Shown: positions 17,599 to 26,790 of the stretch, piece after piece | How the letters are laid out: each line of letters opens with the position of its first letter | How positions within the stretch are numbered: position 1 is the first letter of the stretch | Assembly (NCBI RefSeq): GCF_012396365.1 | Contig: NZ_JAAXPG010000014.1 | Coordinates: forward strand, 1-64,000 | DNA: 64,000 bases | Origin: Nocardiopsis alborubida | GTDB lineage: Bacteria > Actinomycetota > Actinomycetes > Streptosporangiales > Streptosporangiaceae | Reading direction: 5' to 3' | The notes under the pieces: model-generated | The model's database searches: none | What the model saw: only the letters and a program-made list of their open reading frames with translations | Told to the model about the DNA's origin: nothing | Translations under genes and position numbers: made by a program

Positions 17599-18128
17599 GA
17601 TCGTGGTCACTCCGTTCAACCGGCGAAGCACGCGCTGCGCGGGGCAGCCGTGCCATGAGCATGCGCGTCCTGAATGTCCGTGATGTGTGGCATGACTTAA
17701 TCAGGAGCGTTAGCGGAGCTTAATCATGAAAGTTCTGGTGCGGAAAGGACGGAACGGGCGTTGGTGCCGACTCGCCGTCAGGCTGTTATGGCTCTGTAGT
17801 CATCATTGACATCCGGTGTTTCGTCTCTGTACAGATCACAGCTTTCCGTGCTCGCGGGGTAGCGAACTGTCGCGGTGAGCAGGGATGACGAAGCCCGACC
17901 GTCAAGGGTGGCGGCCGGGCCGGAGGAAAGCCACAGGCGGGCTACACGAGGGTGTGAAGCGGTCCTTCCTTAAAACGAGAAAACCCTTGACCGCTATACG
18001 CGGCACGGAAGGCGCGACCACACCGGGGGGACCACACCGCGGTCCTGTCCCAGGGCAGCCGTCGGCGGGTTCGGGACGGGCCGCGGACGGCGGGTCCGCC
18101 GGATGCGGAACCGCCCCGCCGGACCCCG
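17599..18128. other. Long intergenic region upstream of livK-like gene
   Basis: About 530 bp with lower GC in 17690-17850. I see two CTTAATCA direct repeats (17696-17703 and 17719-17726) that could be regulator sites for the minus-strand lipoprotein gene, and a good plus-strand promoter match (17806-17835). No convincing gene is present; a 92-codon open frame from 17885 has composition and start context that I do not trust. Confidence 0.5.
17806..17835 (+). promoter_or_regulatory. Sigma-70-like promoter without an obvious gene
   Basis: TTGACA (17806-17811), 18-nt spacer, TACAGA (17830-17835). It reads away from the lipoprotein gene and no supportable plus-strand gene follows within 300 bp, so it could drive a small RNA or a short peptide. 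Confidence 0.45.
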
Positions 18129-18557
18129 CTACGCCTCAGGCAGCTCGCGCAGCATGCACGTGAGCCGGGAGGTGCACACCTTCCGGCCCCCGTCGTCGGT
18201 GATGGTGATGTCCCACGTGGCCAGTGTCCGGCCCAGGTGCACCGGGGTGGCCACCCCGGTCACGTACCCCTCGGTGGCCGAGCGGTGGTGCGTGGCGTTG
18301 ATCTCGATGCCGACCGCGACCTTGCCGAACCGGGACGCGTGGGCCGTGGCGCCGATCGACCCCAGGGACTCTGCCAGCACGCACGACGCGCCGCCGTGCA
18401 GCAGGCCGAACGGCTGGACGTTGCCCTCCACCGGCATCCGGCCCACCACGCGCTCGGCGGACGCCTCCGTCACCTCGATGCCCATGCGCTCGCCCAGACC
18501 GCCCGTCAGGGCGCCCGTGTCGAGCATCCGCCGCATCGCCTCGGAGTCCGTCGTCAT
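18129..18557 (-). CDS. PaaI-type hotdog thioesterase
   Basis: A 142-residue hotdog-fold acyl-CoA thioesterase of the PaaI/YbgC group. The signature HGGASCVLAESLGS (about 56-69) contains the expected active-site region, and INATHHRSATEGYVTGVATP and ATWDITITDDGGR follow as in PaaI-like proteins. The ATG at 18557 has a strong GGAGGCGGAGG upstream. It is divergent from polA, about 135 bp away. The substrate (aromatic or fatty acyl-CoA, or menaquinone-pathway DHNA-CoA) cannot be told. Confidence 0.88.
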   Translation of the reverse strand: MTTDSEAMRRMLDTGALTGGLGERMGIEVTEASAERVVGRMPVEGNVQPFGLLHGGASCVLAESLGSIGATAHASRFGKVAVGIEINATHHRSATEGYVTGVATPVHLGRTLATWDITITDDGGRKVCTSRLTCMLRELPEA

Positions 18558-18692
18558 GTGCCCTCCGCCTCCTCGGGACCCCGCCGCGGCCGGGCCCGGG
18601 CCGCGCCGGACCGGGGGCGGCGTCCCCGCCGTCGTGTCACTGCCCTCGCGGTATGGCCGCGAAGTGTCTCCGTCGCATCCTAGGATTCGTCT

Positions 18693-21479
18693 GTGGTGAC
18701 CAAGCGAGAGACCCCCGAACAGACATCCCGGACCGGCGACGGCGGCAGGCGCCCCCGGCTCCTCCTCCTGGACGGCCACTCGATGGCCTTCCGCGCGTTC
18801 TTCGCGCTCCCGGTGGACAAGTTCGGCACGAGTACCGGGCAGTCGACCAACGCCGTGTACGGCTTCGCGTCGATGCTGGTCAAGCTGCTGCGCGACGAGG
18901 AGCCCACCCACGTCGCGGTGGCCTGGGACCTGTCCGGCCCCACCTTCAGGCACGAGGAGTACGCCGAGTACAAGGACGGCCGCTCCGACACGCCGCCGGA
19001 GTTCCCCTCTCAGGTGCCGCTCACCCAGGACCTGATGCGGCTGATCGGCGTCGCCAACCTGTCCGCCCCGGGGTTCGAGGCCGACGACGTCATCGCCACC
19101 CTGGCCCACCAGGGCGGCGAGGCCGGGATGGAGGTGCTCATCGCCTCCGGCGACCGCGACGCCTTCCAGCTGGTCACCGACTCCTGCACGGTCCTGTACC
19201 CGGGCAAGAGCCTGTCGGACCTGCGGCGGATGGACCCCGCCGCGGTCGAGGACAAGTACGGGGTCACCCCCGAGCGCTACCGCGACCTGGCCGCCCTGGT
19301 GGGGGAGAAGGCCGACAACCTGCCCGGCGTGCCCGGCGTGGGCCCCAAGACCGCCGCCAAGTGGATCACCAAGTACGGGTCCCTGGACGATCTGGTCGCC
19401 CACGCCGACGAGCTCGGCGGCAAGGCGGGGCAGAGCTTCCGCGACCACCTGGACGACGTCCTGCGCAACCAGCGGCTCAACCGGCTGGCCACGGACGTGG
19501 AGCTGGACGCGGAGGTCACCGACCTGGCCCTGGGCGAGGCCGACCGCACCGGGATCGACGCGCTCTTCGACAACCTGGAGTTCGCCTCCAACCTGCGCGA
19601 GCGCCTCTACGCCGTCGTCCGCCTGCCCGAGGACGGCTCCGGGGAGGCCGGGGCCGAGGCGGTCGAGGGCTTCCGCGTGGAGCTGACCGTGGCCGGGACC
19701 GGTGAGCTGGCCGCATGGCTGGCCGCGCACGCGGCCCCCGACGACGCGGTCTCCGACACCCTCACGCCCACCGCGCCCGCCGGGCTCGCCCTGGACGGAA
19801 CCTGGGGGCAGGGCACCGGCCGGGTGGACGCGCTGGCGATCAGCGTGCCCTCCGGCGACGCCGTGTTCGTCGACCCCACCGCCCTGGACCCGGCCGACAC
19901 CGAGGCGCTGGCGGACTTCCTGGCCGACCCCCGCCGCCCCAAGGCGGTGCACGAGTACAAGGGCGCCCTGCTGGCCCTGGGCGCGCACGGATGGGAACTG
20001 GGCGGGGTGGTCAGCGACACCGCCCTGGCCGCCTACCTGGTCCAGCCGGGCCAGCGCCGCTTCGACCTGGCCGACCTGTGCCGCAGGTACCTGGGCCGGG
20101 AGCTGGAGGAGGACTCCTCCGGCGACCAGCTGACCCTGGACCTGGGCGACGAGGGCGGGGCGGGATCGGGCCGCCAGCACCTGCTGGCCGTGCGCGCGAG
20201 CGCCACCCGCGACCTGGCCGGGGTCCTCTCCGCCGAACTCGACAAGCGCGGCGGCACCCACCTGCTGCACGAGGTCGAGCTGCCGCTGGTGGACGTGCTG
20301 GCGCGCCTGGAGCGGGCGGGGATCGCCGCCGACCGCGCCTACCTGGAGGAGCTCCAGGGCGAGTTCGCCGCGGCGGGCCGGGGCGCGGTGGAGCGCGCGC
20401 ACGAGATCGTGGGCCGCGAGTTCAACCTCGGCTCGCCCAAGCAGCTCCAGCAGGTCCTGTTCGAGGACCTGGGCCTGCCCAGGACCAAGAAGATCAAGAC
20501 GGGCTACACCACCGACGCCGACGCGCTGGCGTGGCTGGCCGCCCAGACCGACAACGAGCTGCCCGCGGTCCTGCTGCACCACCGCGACCAGACCAAGCTG
20601 CGCACCACGGTCGAGGGGCTGATCAAGACCGTCGCCGACGACGGCCGCATCCACACCACCTTCAACCAGACGGTGGCGGCGACCGGGCGCCTCAGCTCCA
20701 CCGACCCCAACCTCCAGAACATCCCGGTGCGCACCGACGTGGGGCGGCGCATCCGGCGCGCGTTCGTGGTGGGCGAGGGCTACGAGGAGCTGCTCACCGC
20801 CGACTACAGCCAGATCGAGCTGCGCATCATGGCGCACCTGTCGGGTGAGCAGGCGCTGATCGACGCCTTCAACAGCGGCTACGACTTCCACGCGCAGATG
20901 GCCGCGCAGATCTTCGACGTCGAGGTCGAGCGGGTGGACGGCGAGGCGCGGTCCAGGATCAAGGCCATGAGCTACGGCCTGGCCTACGGGCTGAGCGCCT
21001 ACGGCCTGTCCCAGCAGCTGGGGATCACGCCGGAGGAGTCCAAGCGCCTGATGGAGGACTACTTCGCCGAGTTCGGCGGGGTGCGCGACTACCTCAACGC
21101 CGTGGTGGAGGAGGCCCGCCGGGTCGGCTACACCGAGACCATCCTGGGGCGGCGCCGCTACCTGCCCGACCTGACCAGCGACAACCGCCAGCGCCGGGAG
21201 ATGGCCGAGCGTATGGCGCTCAACGCGCCGATCCAGGGGTCGGCCGCCGACATCATCAAGGTGGCCATGCTCCGGGTGGACGCGGCCCTGGCCGAGGGCG
21301 GGTTCACCTCGCGGGTCCTGCTCCAGGTGCACGACGAACTCGTGGTGGAGGTCGCCCCCGGCGAGCGCGGGGAGGTCGAAAACATCGTGGCGCGCGAGAT
21401 GAGCTCCGCCTATGATCTGCGTGTGCCGCTGGCCGTCTCGGTCGGCAGCGGCCAGAACTGGCACGACGCCGCGCACTGA
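18693..21479 (+). CDS. polA: DNA polymerase I
   Basis: Repair and Okazaki-fragment-processing polymerase, 928 residues. An N-terminal 5'-3' exonuclease domain (about 20-310: LLLLDGHSMAFRAFFAL, PGFEADDVIATLA, GDRDAFQLV, GVPGVGPKTA) is followed by a 3'-5' exonuclease-like domain. The segment expected to hold Exo I acidic residues reads GTGRVDALAISVP, so proofreading is probably absent, as in other actinobacterial Pol I. The polymerase domain has GRLSSTDPNLQNIPVR, motif A TADYSQIELRIMAHLSG, motif B RIKAMSYGLAYGLS and motif C QVHDELVVE. The start is the GTG at 18693. Confidence 0.97.
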   Translation: MVTKRETPEQTSRTGDGGRRPRLLLLDGHSMAFRAFFALPVDKFGTSTGQSTNAVYGFASMLVKLLRDEEPTHVAVAWDLSGPTFRHEEYAEYKDGRSDTPPEFPSQVPLTQDLMRLIGVANLSAPGFEADDVIATLAHQGGEAGMEVLIASGDRDAFQLVTDSCTVLYPGKSLSDLRRMDPAAVEDKYGVTPERYRDLAALVGEKADNLPGVPGVGPKTAAKWITKYGSLDDLVAHADELGGKAGQSFRDHLDDVLRNQRLNRLATDVELDAEVTDLALGEADRTGIDALFDNLEFASNLRERLYAVVRLPEDGSGEAGAEAVEGFRVELTVAGTGELAAWLAAHAAPDDAVSDTLTPTAPAGLALDGTWGQGTGRVDALAISVPSGDAVFVDPTALDPADTEALADFLADPRRPKAVHEYKGALLALGAHGWELGGVVSDTALAAYLVQPGQRRFDLADLCRRYLGRELEEDSSGDQLTLDLGDEGGAGSGRQHLLAVRASATRDLAGVLSAELDKRGGTHLLHEVELPLVDVLARLERAGIAADRAYLEELQGEFAAAGRGAVERAHEIVGREFNLGSPKQLQQVLFEDLGLPRTKKIKTGYTTDADALAWLAAQTDNELPAVLLHHRDQTKLRTTVEGLIKTVADDGRIHTTFNQTVAATGRLSSTDPNLQNIPVRTDVGRRIRRAFVVGEGYEELLTADYSQIELRIMAHLSGEQALIDAFNSGYDFHAQMAAQIFDVEVERVDGEARSRIKAMSYGLAYGLSAYGLSQQLGITPEESKRLMEDYFAEFGGVRDYLNAVVEEARRVGYTETILGRRRYLPDLTSDNRQRREMAERMALNAPIQGSAADIIKVAMLRVDAALAEGGFTSRVLLQVHDELVVEVAPGERGEVENIVAREMSSAYDLRVPLAVSVGSGQNWHDAAH

Positions 21480-21518
21480 CAGGGTCCGCGGCCCGCGTAC
21501 GACGGGAGGGCGGGGAGG

Positions 21519-21962
21519 GTGACGACACGGGGCACGGCTGACGAGGGGCTGAGCGCGGGTCCGGTGACCGTCCCCGCCGACGCCCTCACGTGGCGCTTCT
21601 CACGCTCCTCCGGGCCCGGCGGCCAGCACGTCAACACCTCCGACACCCGGGTGTCGCTGTCGTTGGACGTGGCGACCTGCCCCGGCCTGGGCGGCACGCG
21701 GCGCCAGCGCGCGCTGGAGCGGCTCCGGGGGCGCCTGGTCGGGGGCGTGCTCACGGTCACGGTGCAGACCCACCGCTCGCAGTCGCGCAACCGGGCCGAG
21801 GCCCGGGAGCGGATGGCCGCCCTGCTGGAGGAGGCGATCGCGCCGCCCGCCCGCGAGCGCCGCGCGACCCGCCCGAGCCGCAGGGCCAAGCAGCGCCGCC
21901 TGGACGCCAAGAAACAGCGGAGCGCGGTCAAACGGTCACGCTCCAAGCCTTCCGCGGACTGA
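21519..21962 (+). CDS. arfB: Peptidyl-tRNA hydrolase ArfB-like ribosome rescue factor
   Basis: A codon-independent release factor that frees stalled ribosomes. The 147-residue protein has the catalytic GGQ in SSGPGGQHVNTSDTRVSL and the basic C-terminal tail (RPSRRAKQRRLDAKKQRS) that enters the mRNA channel in ArfB/ICT1. The GTG at 21519 is preceded by GGGAGGG. It lies 40 bp downstream of polA in the same direction and may be co-transcribed. Confidence 0.93.
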   Translation: MTTRGTADEGLSAGPVTVPADALTWRFSRSSGPGGQHVNTSDTRVSLSLDVATCPGLGGTRRQRALERLRGRLVGGVLTVTVQTHRSQSRNRAEARERMAALLEEAIAPPARERRATRPSRRAKQRRLDAKKQRSAVKRSRSKPSAD

Positions 21963-21996
21963 CCGTAACCGGCTCTTCGTACTTTTTTCTTCCGGG

Positions 21997-22032
21997 GTCC
22001 GCGCCGGCGCTCCAACCGCCGGCGCGGGACCG
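21997..22032 (+). terminator. Hairpin after arfB
   Basis: GGTCCGCGCCGGCG pairs with CGCCGGCGCGGGACC (one bulged G), loop about 7 nt, 35 bp after the arfB stop. Confidence 0.5.
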
Positions 22033-22077
22033 TCCACGGGGACGAAACCCCCGTTCGGACGTGGGTCTACCCCCCAG

Positions 22078-22107
22078 TTGATCTTGACCGCCATGCTCGG
22101 GTAAATT
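22078..22107 (+). promoter_or_regulatory. rpsA promoter candidate P1
   Basis: TTGATC (22078-22083), 18-nt spacer, TAAATT (22102-22107). Confidence 0.4.
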
Positions 22108-22151
22108 GCCGCCATTGCGACCTACGCCAGGTTGACCGCCCTGGGTTCCGA

Positions 22152-22180
22152 TTGACCAGGACGCCCTTGTCTCATATTCT
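22152..22180 (+). promoter_or_regulatory. rpsA promoter candidate P2
   Basis: TTGACC (22152-22157), 17-nt spacer, TATTCT (22175-22180); the best promoter match ahead of rpsA. Confidence 0.55.
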
Positions 22181-22392
22181 GGCGGGAGCGTTGTGGGTTC
22201 TTGCGTGCGTCCGCTGTCTCCGGTGAGGGTCGGCGGGGTCGCGCCGCTCCGGTCGACACTCTGCACCTGGCGATTGGCGTCCAGGCGGTTCATCGCCGCC
22301 TCGGCTCCACTCCCCGGACGACGGATCGACGGGTTCGAACCCGCGATGTGACCATCTTTCTGAATCTGTCCGTATCCGGAGTCCACCCACAC

Positions 22393-23883
22393 ATGACGAG
22401 CAGCACCGAGGCCACCTCGACACCCCAGGTAGCGGTCAACGACATCGGGTCCGAGGAAGCCTTCCTCGCGGCGATCGACGAGACCATCAAGTACTTCAAC
22501 GACGGTGACATTGTCGAGGGCACCATCGTGAAGGTCGATCGAGACGAGGTCTTGCTCGACATCGGCTACAAGACCGAGGGTGTGATCCCCTCCCGGGAAC
22601 TCTCGATCAAGCACGACGTCGACCCCGGCGAGGTTGTTGCCGTCGGTGACCAGGTCGAGGCCCTCGTCCTCCAGAAGGAGGACAAGGAAGGTCGCCTGAT
22701 CCTGTCCAAGAAGCGCGCCCAGTACGAGCGCGCCTGGGGCACGATCGAGAAGATCAAGGAGGAGGACGGCGTCGTCACCGGCACCGTCATCGAGGTCGTC
22801 AAGGGCGGCCTCATCCTCGACATCGGTCTGCGCGGCTTCCTGCCCGCCTCCCTGGTCGAGATGCGCCGTGTGCGCGACCTCCAGCCCTACGTCGGCCGCG
22901 AGCTCGAGGCGAAGATCATCGAGCTGGACAAGAACCGCAACAACGTGGTCCTGTCCCGCCGCGCCTGGCTGGAGCAGACCCAGTCGGAGGTCCGCCAGAC
23001 CTTCCTCAACACCCTCCAGAAGGGCCAGATCCGCAAGGGTGTGGTCTCCTCGATCGTCAACTTCGGTGCGTTCGTGGACCTGGGCGGCGTCGACGGCCTG
23101 GTGCACGTCTCCGAGCTGTCCTGGAAGCACATCGACCACCCGAGCGAGGTCGTCGAGGTCGGCCAGGAGGTCACCGTCGAGGTTCTCGACGTGGACATGG
23201 AGCGCGAGCGCGTCTCCCTGTCGCTCAAGGCGACCCAGGAAGACCCGTGGCAGCAGTTCGCCCGGACCCACCAGATCGGCCAGGTCGTTCCCGGCAAGGT
23301 CACCAAGCTGGTTCCGTTCGGTGCGTTCGTGCGCGTCGAGGAGGGCATCGAGGGCCTGGTCCACATCTCCGAGCTGGCCGAGCGCCACGTCGAGGTGCCC
23401 GAGCAGGTCGTCCAGGTCGGCACCGAGATCTTCGTCAAGATCATCGACATCGACCTCGACCGCCGCCGCATCAGCCTCTCGCTGAAGCAGGCCAACGAGA
23501 GCGTCTCGCCGGACCAGGTGGACTTCGACCCCACCCTCTACGGCATGGCCGCGGAGTACGACGAGCAGGGCAACTACAAGTACCCCGAGGGCTTCGACGC
23601 GGACAGCGGCGAGTGGCTCGAGGGCTTCGAGGCCCAGCGCGACGAGTGGGAGCGCAGCTACGCCGAGGCCCAGGCCCGGTTCGAGGCGCACCGCAAGCAG
23701 GTCGAGGAGGCGCGCGCGGCCGAGGCCGACGCCGCCAACGCTCCTGCCCCGGTGGAGGAGGACGACTACACCGGCGGCGGACAGAGCGCCAGCTCGTCCG
23801 GCTCCGAGTCCTCCAGCGGCGCCCTGGCCTCCGACGAGGCCCTGGCCGCCCTGCGCGAGAAGCTCGCGGGTGGCGAGGCCTGA
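22393..23883 (+). CDS. rpsA: 30S ribosomal protein S1
   Basis: RNA-binding ribosomal protein that helps mRNA loading. The 496-residue protein has four consecutive S1/OB repeats (about residues 35-105, 120-190, 205-277 and 290-362), each with the G-x-V or F-G-AFV signature (for example GVVSSIVNFGAFVDLGG and GKVTKLVPFGAFVRVEEG), then a long acidic, Ala/Ser-rich tail. Four repeats is the usual number in actinobacteria, against six in E. coli. I chose the ATG at 22393 (MTSSTEATSTPQVAVND) with CCGGAG about 11 nt upstream. A terminator follows immediately. Confidence 0.97.
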   Translation: MTSSTEATSTPQVAVNDIGSEEAFLAAIDETIKYFNDGDIVEGTIVKVDRDEVLLDIGYKTEGVIPSRELSIKHDVDPGEVVAVGDQVEALVLQKEDKEGRLILSKKRAQYERAWGTIEKIKEEDGVVTGTVIEVVKGGLILDIGLRGFLPASLVEMRRVRDLQPYVGRELEAKIIELDKNRNNVVLSRRAWLEQTQSEVRQTFLNTLQKGQIRKGVVSSIVNFGAFVDLGGVDGLVHVSELSWKHIDHPSEVVEVGQEVTVEVLDVDMERERVSLSLKATQEDPWQQFARTHQIGQVVPGKVTKLVPFGAFVRVEEGIEGLVHISELAERHVEVPEQVVQVGTEIFVKIIDIDLDRRRISLSLKQANESVSPDQVDFDPTLYGMAAEYDEQGNYKYPEGFDADSGEWLEGFEAQRDEWERSYAEAQARFEAHRKQVEEARAAEADAANAPAPVEEDDYTGGGQSASSSGSESSSGALASDEALAALREKLAGGEA

Positions 23884-23932
23884 CCGGCTTTGAGACACAC
23901 CGGCTTCTGAGGCAGTACTGAGAAGCAGCCTG

Positions 23933-23962
23933 GGGCCGTCCCCTCTCCGGAGGGGGCGGCCC
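23933..23962 (+). terminator. rpsA terminator
   Basis: A 13-bp stem (GGGCCGTCCCCTC with GAGGGGGCGGCCC, one G-U) and a TCCG tetraloop, followed by TTCG, 50 bp past the rpsA stop. Confidence 0.7.
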
Positions 23963-24060
23963 TTCGCCGTGCCCGGCCCCGGCCGGGTTCCGCGGCGCCG
24001 CCGGGACCGGGGGCTAGGCTCGTGGCGTGTCCCCGACGGAGGGGCCCTTCAGGAGGTGAC

Positions 24061-24579
24061 GTGTTCGACATCCACCCGGCCGCCCCGGCCGACGCGGGCG
24101 AGGTCTTCACCCTCCAGCGGGCGGCGTTCGTCGACGAGGCCCAGGCCTTCGGCGACCCGTTCGTGCTGGCGCTGACCGAGAGCCTGGAGAGAGTGGAGAG
24201 ACTACTGGGGCAGGAGGACACCCTCGTGCTCAAGGCGGTCGCCGGGACCCGTCTGGTCGGCTCGGTGCGGGCGCGGGTGATGGGCACCAGCGCGGTGCTC
24301 TCCCGTCTGGCGGTCGTGCCCGACCTGCGCCGCAGGGGGATCGCGCGGGCGCTGCTCGCCGACCTCGAAGACCGCCTGCGCGAACGCTACCCCGACCTGG
24401 CCTCGCTCACCCTGTCCGCGGGGGCCCAGGACACCGGGCAGCAGCGGCTCTACCGCGGCCTGGGGTACGCCGAGACCTCCCGGGAGCGCGTCGCCGAGCA
24501 CCTGGTCATGGTGCACATGCGCAAGGAGCTCACACCGGCAGGAGAGCGCGCGGACGGCGACGCCCGGGCCGCGCGGTAG
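24061..24579 (+). CDS. GNAT-family N-acetyltransferase
   Basis: A 172-residue acetyl-CoA-dependent acyltransferase. The acetyl-CoA loop VVPDLRRRGIARALLADLE follows the V-P-x-x-RRxGIG/A pattern, and the C-terminal RLYRGLGYAETSRE is typical of the fold. The substrate is not predictable. The GTG at 24061 has AGGAGG just 4-5 nt upstream, and a TAGGCT hexamer at about 24014 may be its -10. coaE follows after about 50 bp on the same strand. Confidence 0.88.
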   Translation: MFDIHPAAPADAGEVFTLQRAAFVDEAQAFGDPFVLALTESLERVERLLGQEDTLVLKAVAGTRLVGSVRARVMGTSAVLSRLAVVPDLRRRGIARALLADLEDRLRERYPDLASLTLSAGAQDTGQQRLYRGLGYAETSRERVAEHLVMVHMRKELTPAGERADGDARAAR

Positions 24580-24627
24580 GCGGGGGCGCCGTGGACCGGA
24601 CCGGAGCGGACGTCTAGGGTTTCGGAC

Positions 24628-25230
24628 ATGCTCAAAGTGGGACTCACCGGCGGGATCGGCTCGGGCAAGAGCGCGGTCGCGGCCGGACTGGCCGCCTACG
24701 GCGCCACCGTGGTCGACGCCGACGCCATCGCCCGGGAGGTCGTCGAACCCGGCACGCCGGGCCTGGAGGCGGTCGTCGCCGAGTTCGGTGAGGGGGTGCT
24801 CACCCCTGAGGGGCGGCTGGACCGGCCCCGGCTCGGGGAGATCGTCTTCGCCGACGAGGACAGCCTGAACAGGCTCAACGCCATCGTGCACCCCCTGGTG
24901 GGCGAGCGCAGCGCCCAGCTCATGGAGGAGGCCGTCTCCTCCGGCGTGGAGGTGGTGGTCTACGACGTCCCGCTGCTGGTGGAGAACGGCCTGGGGCCGC
25001 TCTACGACGTGGTGGTCGTGGTGGATGCCCCCGACGCGGTGCGGGTGGAGCGGGTCGCGACCGACCGCGGCATGCCGCGCGAGCAGGTGGAGGCCCGTAT
25101 CAGCGCGCAGGCCGACCGGGACACCCGCCTGGCCGCCGCCGACCTGGTGGTAGACAACTCCGGCACCCGTGAGGAGCTGGACGAGCGGGTGGCCGAGCTC
25201 TGGCGCGAACTCCTCAAACGGGCGCGGTAG
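24628..25230 (+). CDS. coaE: Dephospho-CoA kinase
   Basis: Last step of coenzyme A synthesis: phosphorylation of the 3'-OH of dephospho-CoA. The 200-residue protein begins MLKVGLTGGIGSGKSAVAAG, with the P-loop at about residues 8-16, and has the DADAIAREVV segment, the YDVPLLVENG motif and DRDTRLAAADLVVDNSGT. Length is normal. Its 3' end overlaps the convergent membrane-protein gene by 17 bp. Confidence 0.96.
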   Translation: MLKVGLTGGIGSGKSAVAAGLAAYGATVVDADAIAREVVEPGTPGLEAVVAEFGEGVLTPEGRLDRPRLGEIVFADEDSLNRLNAIVHPLVGERSAQLMEEAVSSGVEVVVYDVPLLVENGLGPLYDVVVVVDAPDAVRVERVATDRGMPREQVEARISAQADRDTRLAAADLVVDNSGTREELDERVAELWRELLKRAR

Positions 25231-26638
25231 CGCGCCCTCCCCCGACCCCGCCCGCGCCGAGGGCCGCGACGCCCCAGCAGATCAGGGCGGCCGTCAGGTA
25301 CAGCAGCGCCGTCGCGACGTCGCCCGGGTGCAGGAACAGGTCGGGAGCCAGCTGCTCCACCAGGTACACCGCGACGTCGCGCAGGAACGGCATCAACCCG
25401 ACACAGGCCACGGCCGCGACCACGGCGTACGCCGCGGCCTCACCCCAGGGCATCCACTCTCCCCGCCGCAGCCTGGCCCACACGACCAGGACGCCGACCG
25501 TGGTCCAGCCCAGGACCAGCAGCAGGTGGAAGGCGTCGTACCAGGTCAGTGACAGGGCCGCTCCACCCAGGAACAGGAACCCGGCCAGGGCGGTCGCCAC
25601 CCGGGACGCGGGGCGCGCCCTGCCGGGGCGGCGGACCGCCTCACGGAGGTCGGCGGCGGAGGGGGTCGGACTCCACAGCCCGGCGCCGGGTTCGCCGAGC
25701 TCGGCCGCCCGCCTCCGGAACTCCCGCTCCAGCCGCTCCGACGCCCGGCGGGACCTCCACGGCCCGGTCGGGGAGACCGTTCCCCGGGCGGCCTCCGCCA
25801 GCCGCCTCCACTGCCGGTGCGCCTCGACCGCCCTGTGCGCAGCCAGACCGAGCCGGAGCGTGCGGCGGACGTCCCCCTCAGAGAACTCCAGTGGTCCGGG
25901 GGTGCCCCTCCTCCGGGCTCCGCGGCCGTACCGCAGGTTCACGCGCACGAACGCCGCCCACTCCTCCCGCCGCGCGAGGGCGACCGCCTCGGCGGTCCCG
26001 CTGTCGGGCCCCAGCACGTGGTGGGCCTCGACGACGCGGTCGGTCGCCTCCTGGAGGTCGAGCAGGAGGCGGTGCTCGGGCCAGGGCTCGTCCGACCGGC
26101 CCGGGCCGCCGCCCACGTGCGGCAGCAGGTAGTCCGCTCCGTGGACGAGCGTGCCGTCCCCCTGCCGGGCAGGGCCGAGGCGGGCGGTGGCCAACAGCAC
26201 GAGGGCGGTGATGGCGAACAGCAGGGCCGCGGCGGTGTTGGGCACGGCCCCGGGCATGAGGGACGCGAGCACCCGCGCCAGGAGGGAGTTCAGCAGCGGC
26301 GGCTCGACGGTGACGGGGCTGGACACCGCAGCCAGGAGGACGAACTGCCGGGTGCTGAACCCCGGATACCTGTACCGCAGGCCCATGAACAGGTAGACCC
26401 ACCCGCCGACGCCCAGGAGCAGGGTCGCCACCGCCCCGGCGAGGGGCTCTCCGGAGAACAGGAGCAGCACGGCGGCGCCCGAGCAGACCGCGGCCAGCCA
26501 CGAGTGCAGGTGATCGCGTGGGGGCGGCCCCTGCGCGGTCCGGCCGGCGGGGCCGCCGCGGGGGGCGGCCGTGTGCGGGGGCAGGCCTTCGGCGAGCTCG
26601 ATGGGCAGGTCGGGGTGCAGGGTGGCGCGCGCACGCAT
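25214..26638 (-). CDS. Hypothetical multi-pass membrane protein (paralogue A)
   Basis: A 474-residue protein with two N-terminal membrane helices (about 47-62 and 66-85), another pair (about 100-160), a ~190-residue charged cytoplasmic part and three to four C-terminal helices (about 345-470). The central segment LLLDLQEATDRVVEAHHVLGPDSG and REEWAAF closely resembles LFAALQQATDRVEEGVRVLGDS and REEEW in the next gene (26791-27888), so the two are diverged paralogues. I recognise no family. The ATG at 26638 was taken; it overlaps coaE at its 3' end. Confidence 0.72.
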   Translation of the reverse strand: MRARATLHPDLPIELAEGLPPHTAAPRGGPAGRTAQGPPPRDHLHSWLAAVCSGAAVLLLFSGEPLAGAVATLLLGVGGWVYLFMGLRYRYPGFSTRQFVLLAAVSSPVTVEPPLLNSLLARVLASLMPGAVPNTAAALLFAITALVLLATARLGPARQGDGTLVHGADYLLPHVGGGPGRSDEPWPEHRLLLDLQEATDRVVEAHHVLGPDSGTAEAVALARREEWAAFVRVNLRYGRGARRRGTPGPLEFSEGDVRRTLRLGLAAHRAVEAHRQWRRLAEAARGTVSPTGPWRSRRASERLEREFRRRAAELGEPGAGLWSPTPSAADLREAVRRPGRARPASRVATALAGFLFLGGAALSLTWYDAFHLLLVLGWTTVGVLVVWARLRRGEWMPWGEAAAYAVVAAVACVGLMPFLRDVAVYLVEQLAPDLFLHPGDVATALLYLTAALICWGVAALGAGGVGGGRATAPV

Positions 26639-26710
26639 GGGGTCCTCGTGGGGGAGCGGAGTCCGGTTGGGTGGAGGAGAAGGCTAACCCGCGGGCGCCC
26701 GTACGGAGAC

Positions 26711-26734
26711 GGGGCGGCCGCGCGCGGCCGCCCC
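26711..26734 (-). terminator. GC-only palindrome between paralogous genes
   Basis: Perfect 24-bp palindrome of G and C only, 57 bp past the stop of the gene at 26791-27888 on the minus strand. Possible terminator. Confidence 0.4.
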
Positions 26735-26790
26735 GCCCCCTGGGCCGTCGCCTGCCACGGGCACCGTCTCCGCCACCGCCACCCCTCCCC

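Larger units (their letters stand above)
21963..22392 (+). other. Leader and promoter region of rpsA
   Basis: About 430 bp. It contains a terminator-like hairpin for arfB near its left end, two tandem sigma-70-like promoters and a ~210-nt leader before the rpsA ATG. I see no second gene. The long leader could carry autoregulation by S1, which is inference. Confidence 0.6.

Noticed and set aside
17885..18163. 92-codon plus-strand frame
   Set aside because: Its composition is not protein-like after ~50 residues and it runs into the end of the thioesterase gene; kept only as a possible transcript from the promoter at 17806.
18129..21476. 1115-codon minus-strand frame over polA
   Set aside because: Antisense shadow of polA; its last part is only the genuine thioesterase (18129-18557) read from an internal start.
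21928..23898. 656-codon minus-strand frame over rpsA
   Set aside because: Antisense shadow with repetitive Val/Asp/Leu composition; rpsA on the other strand has full S1 domains.
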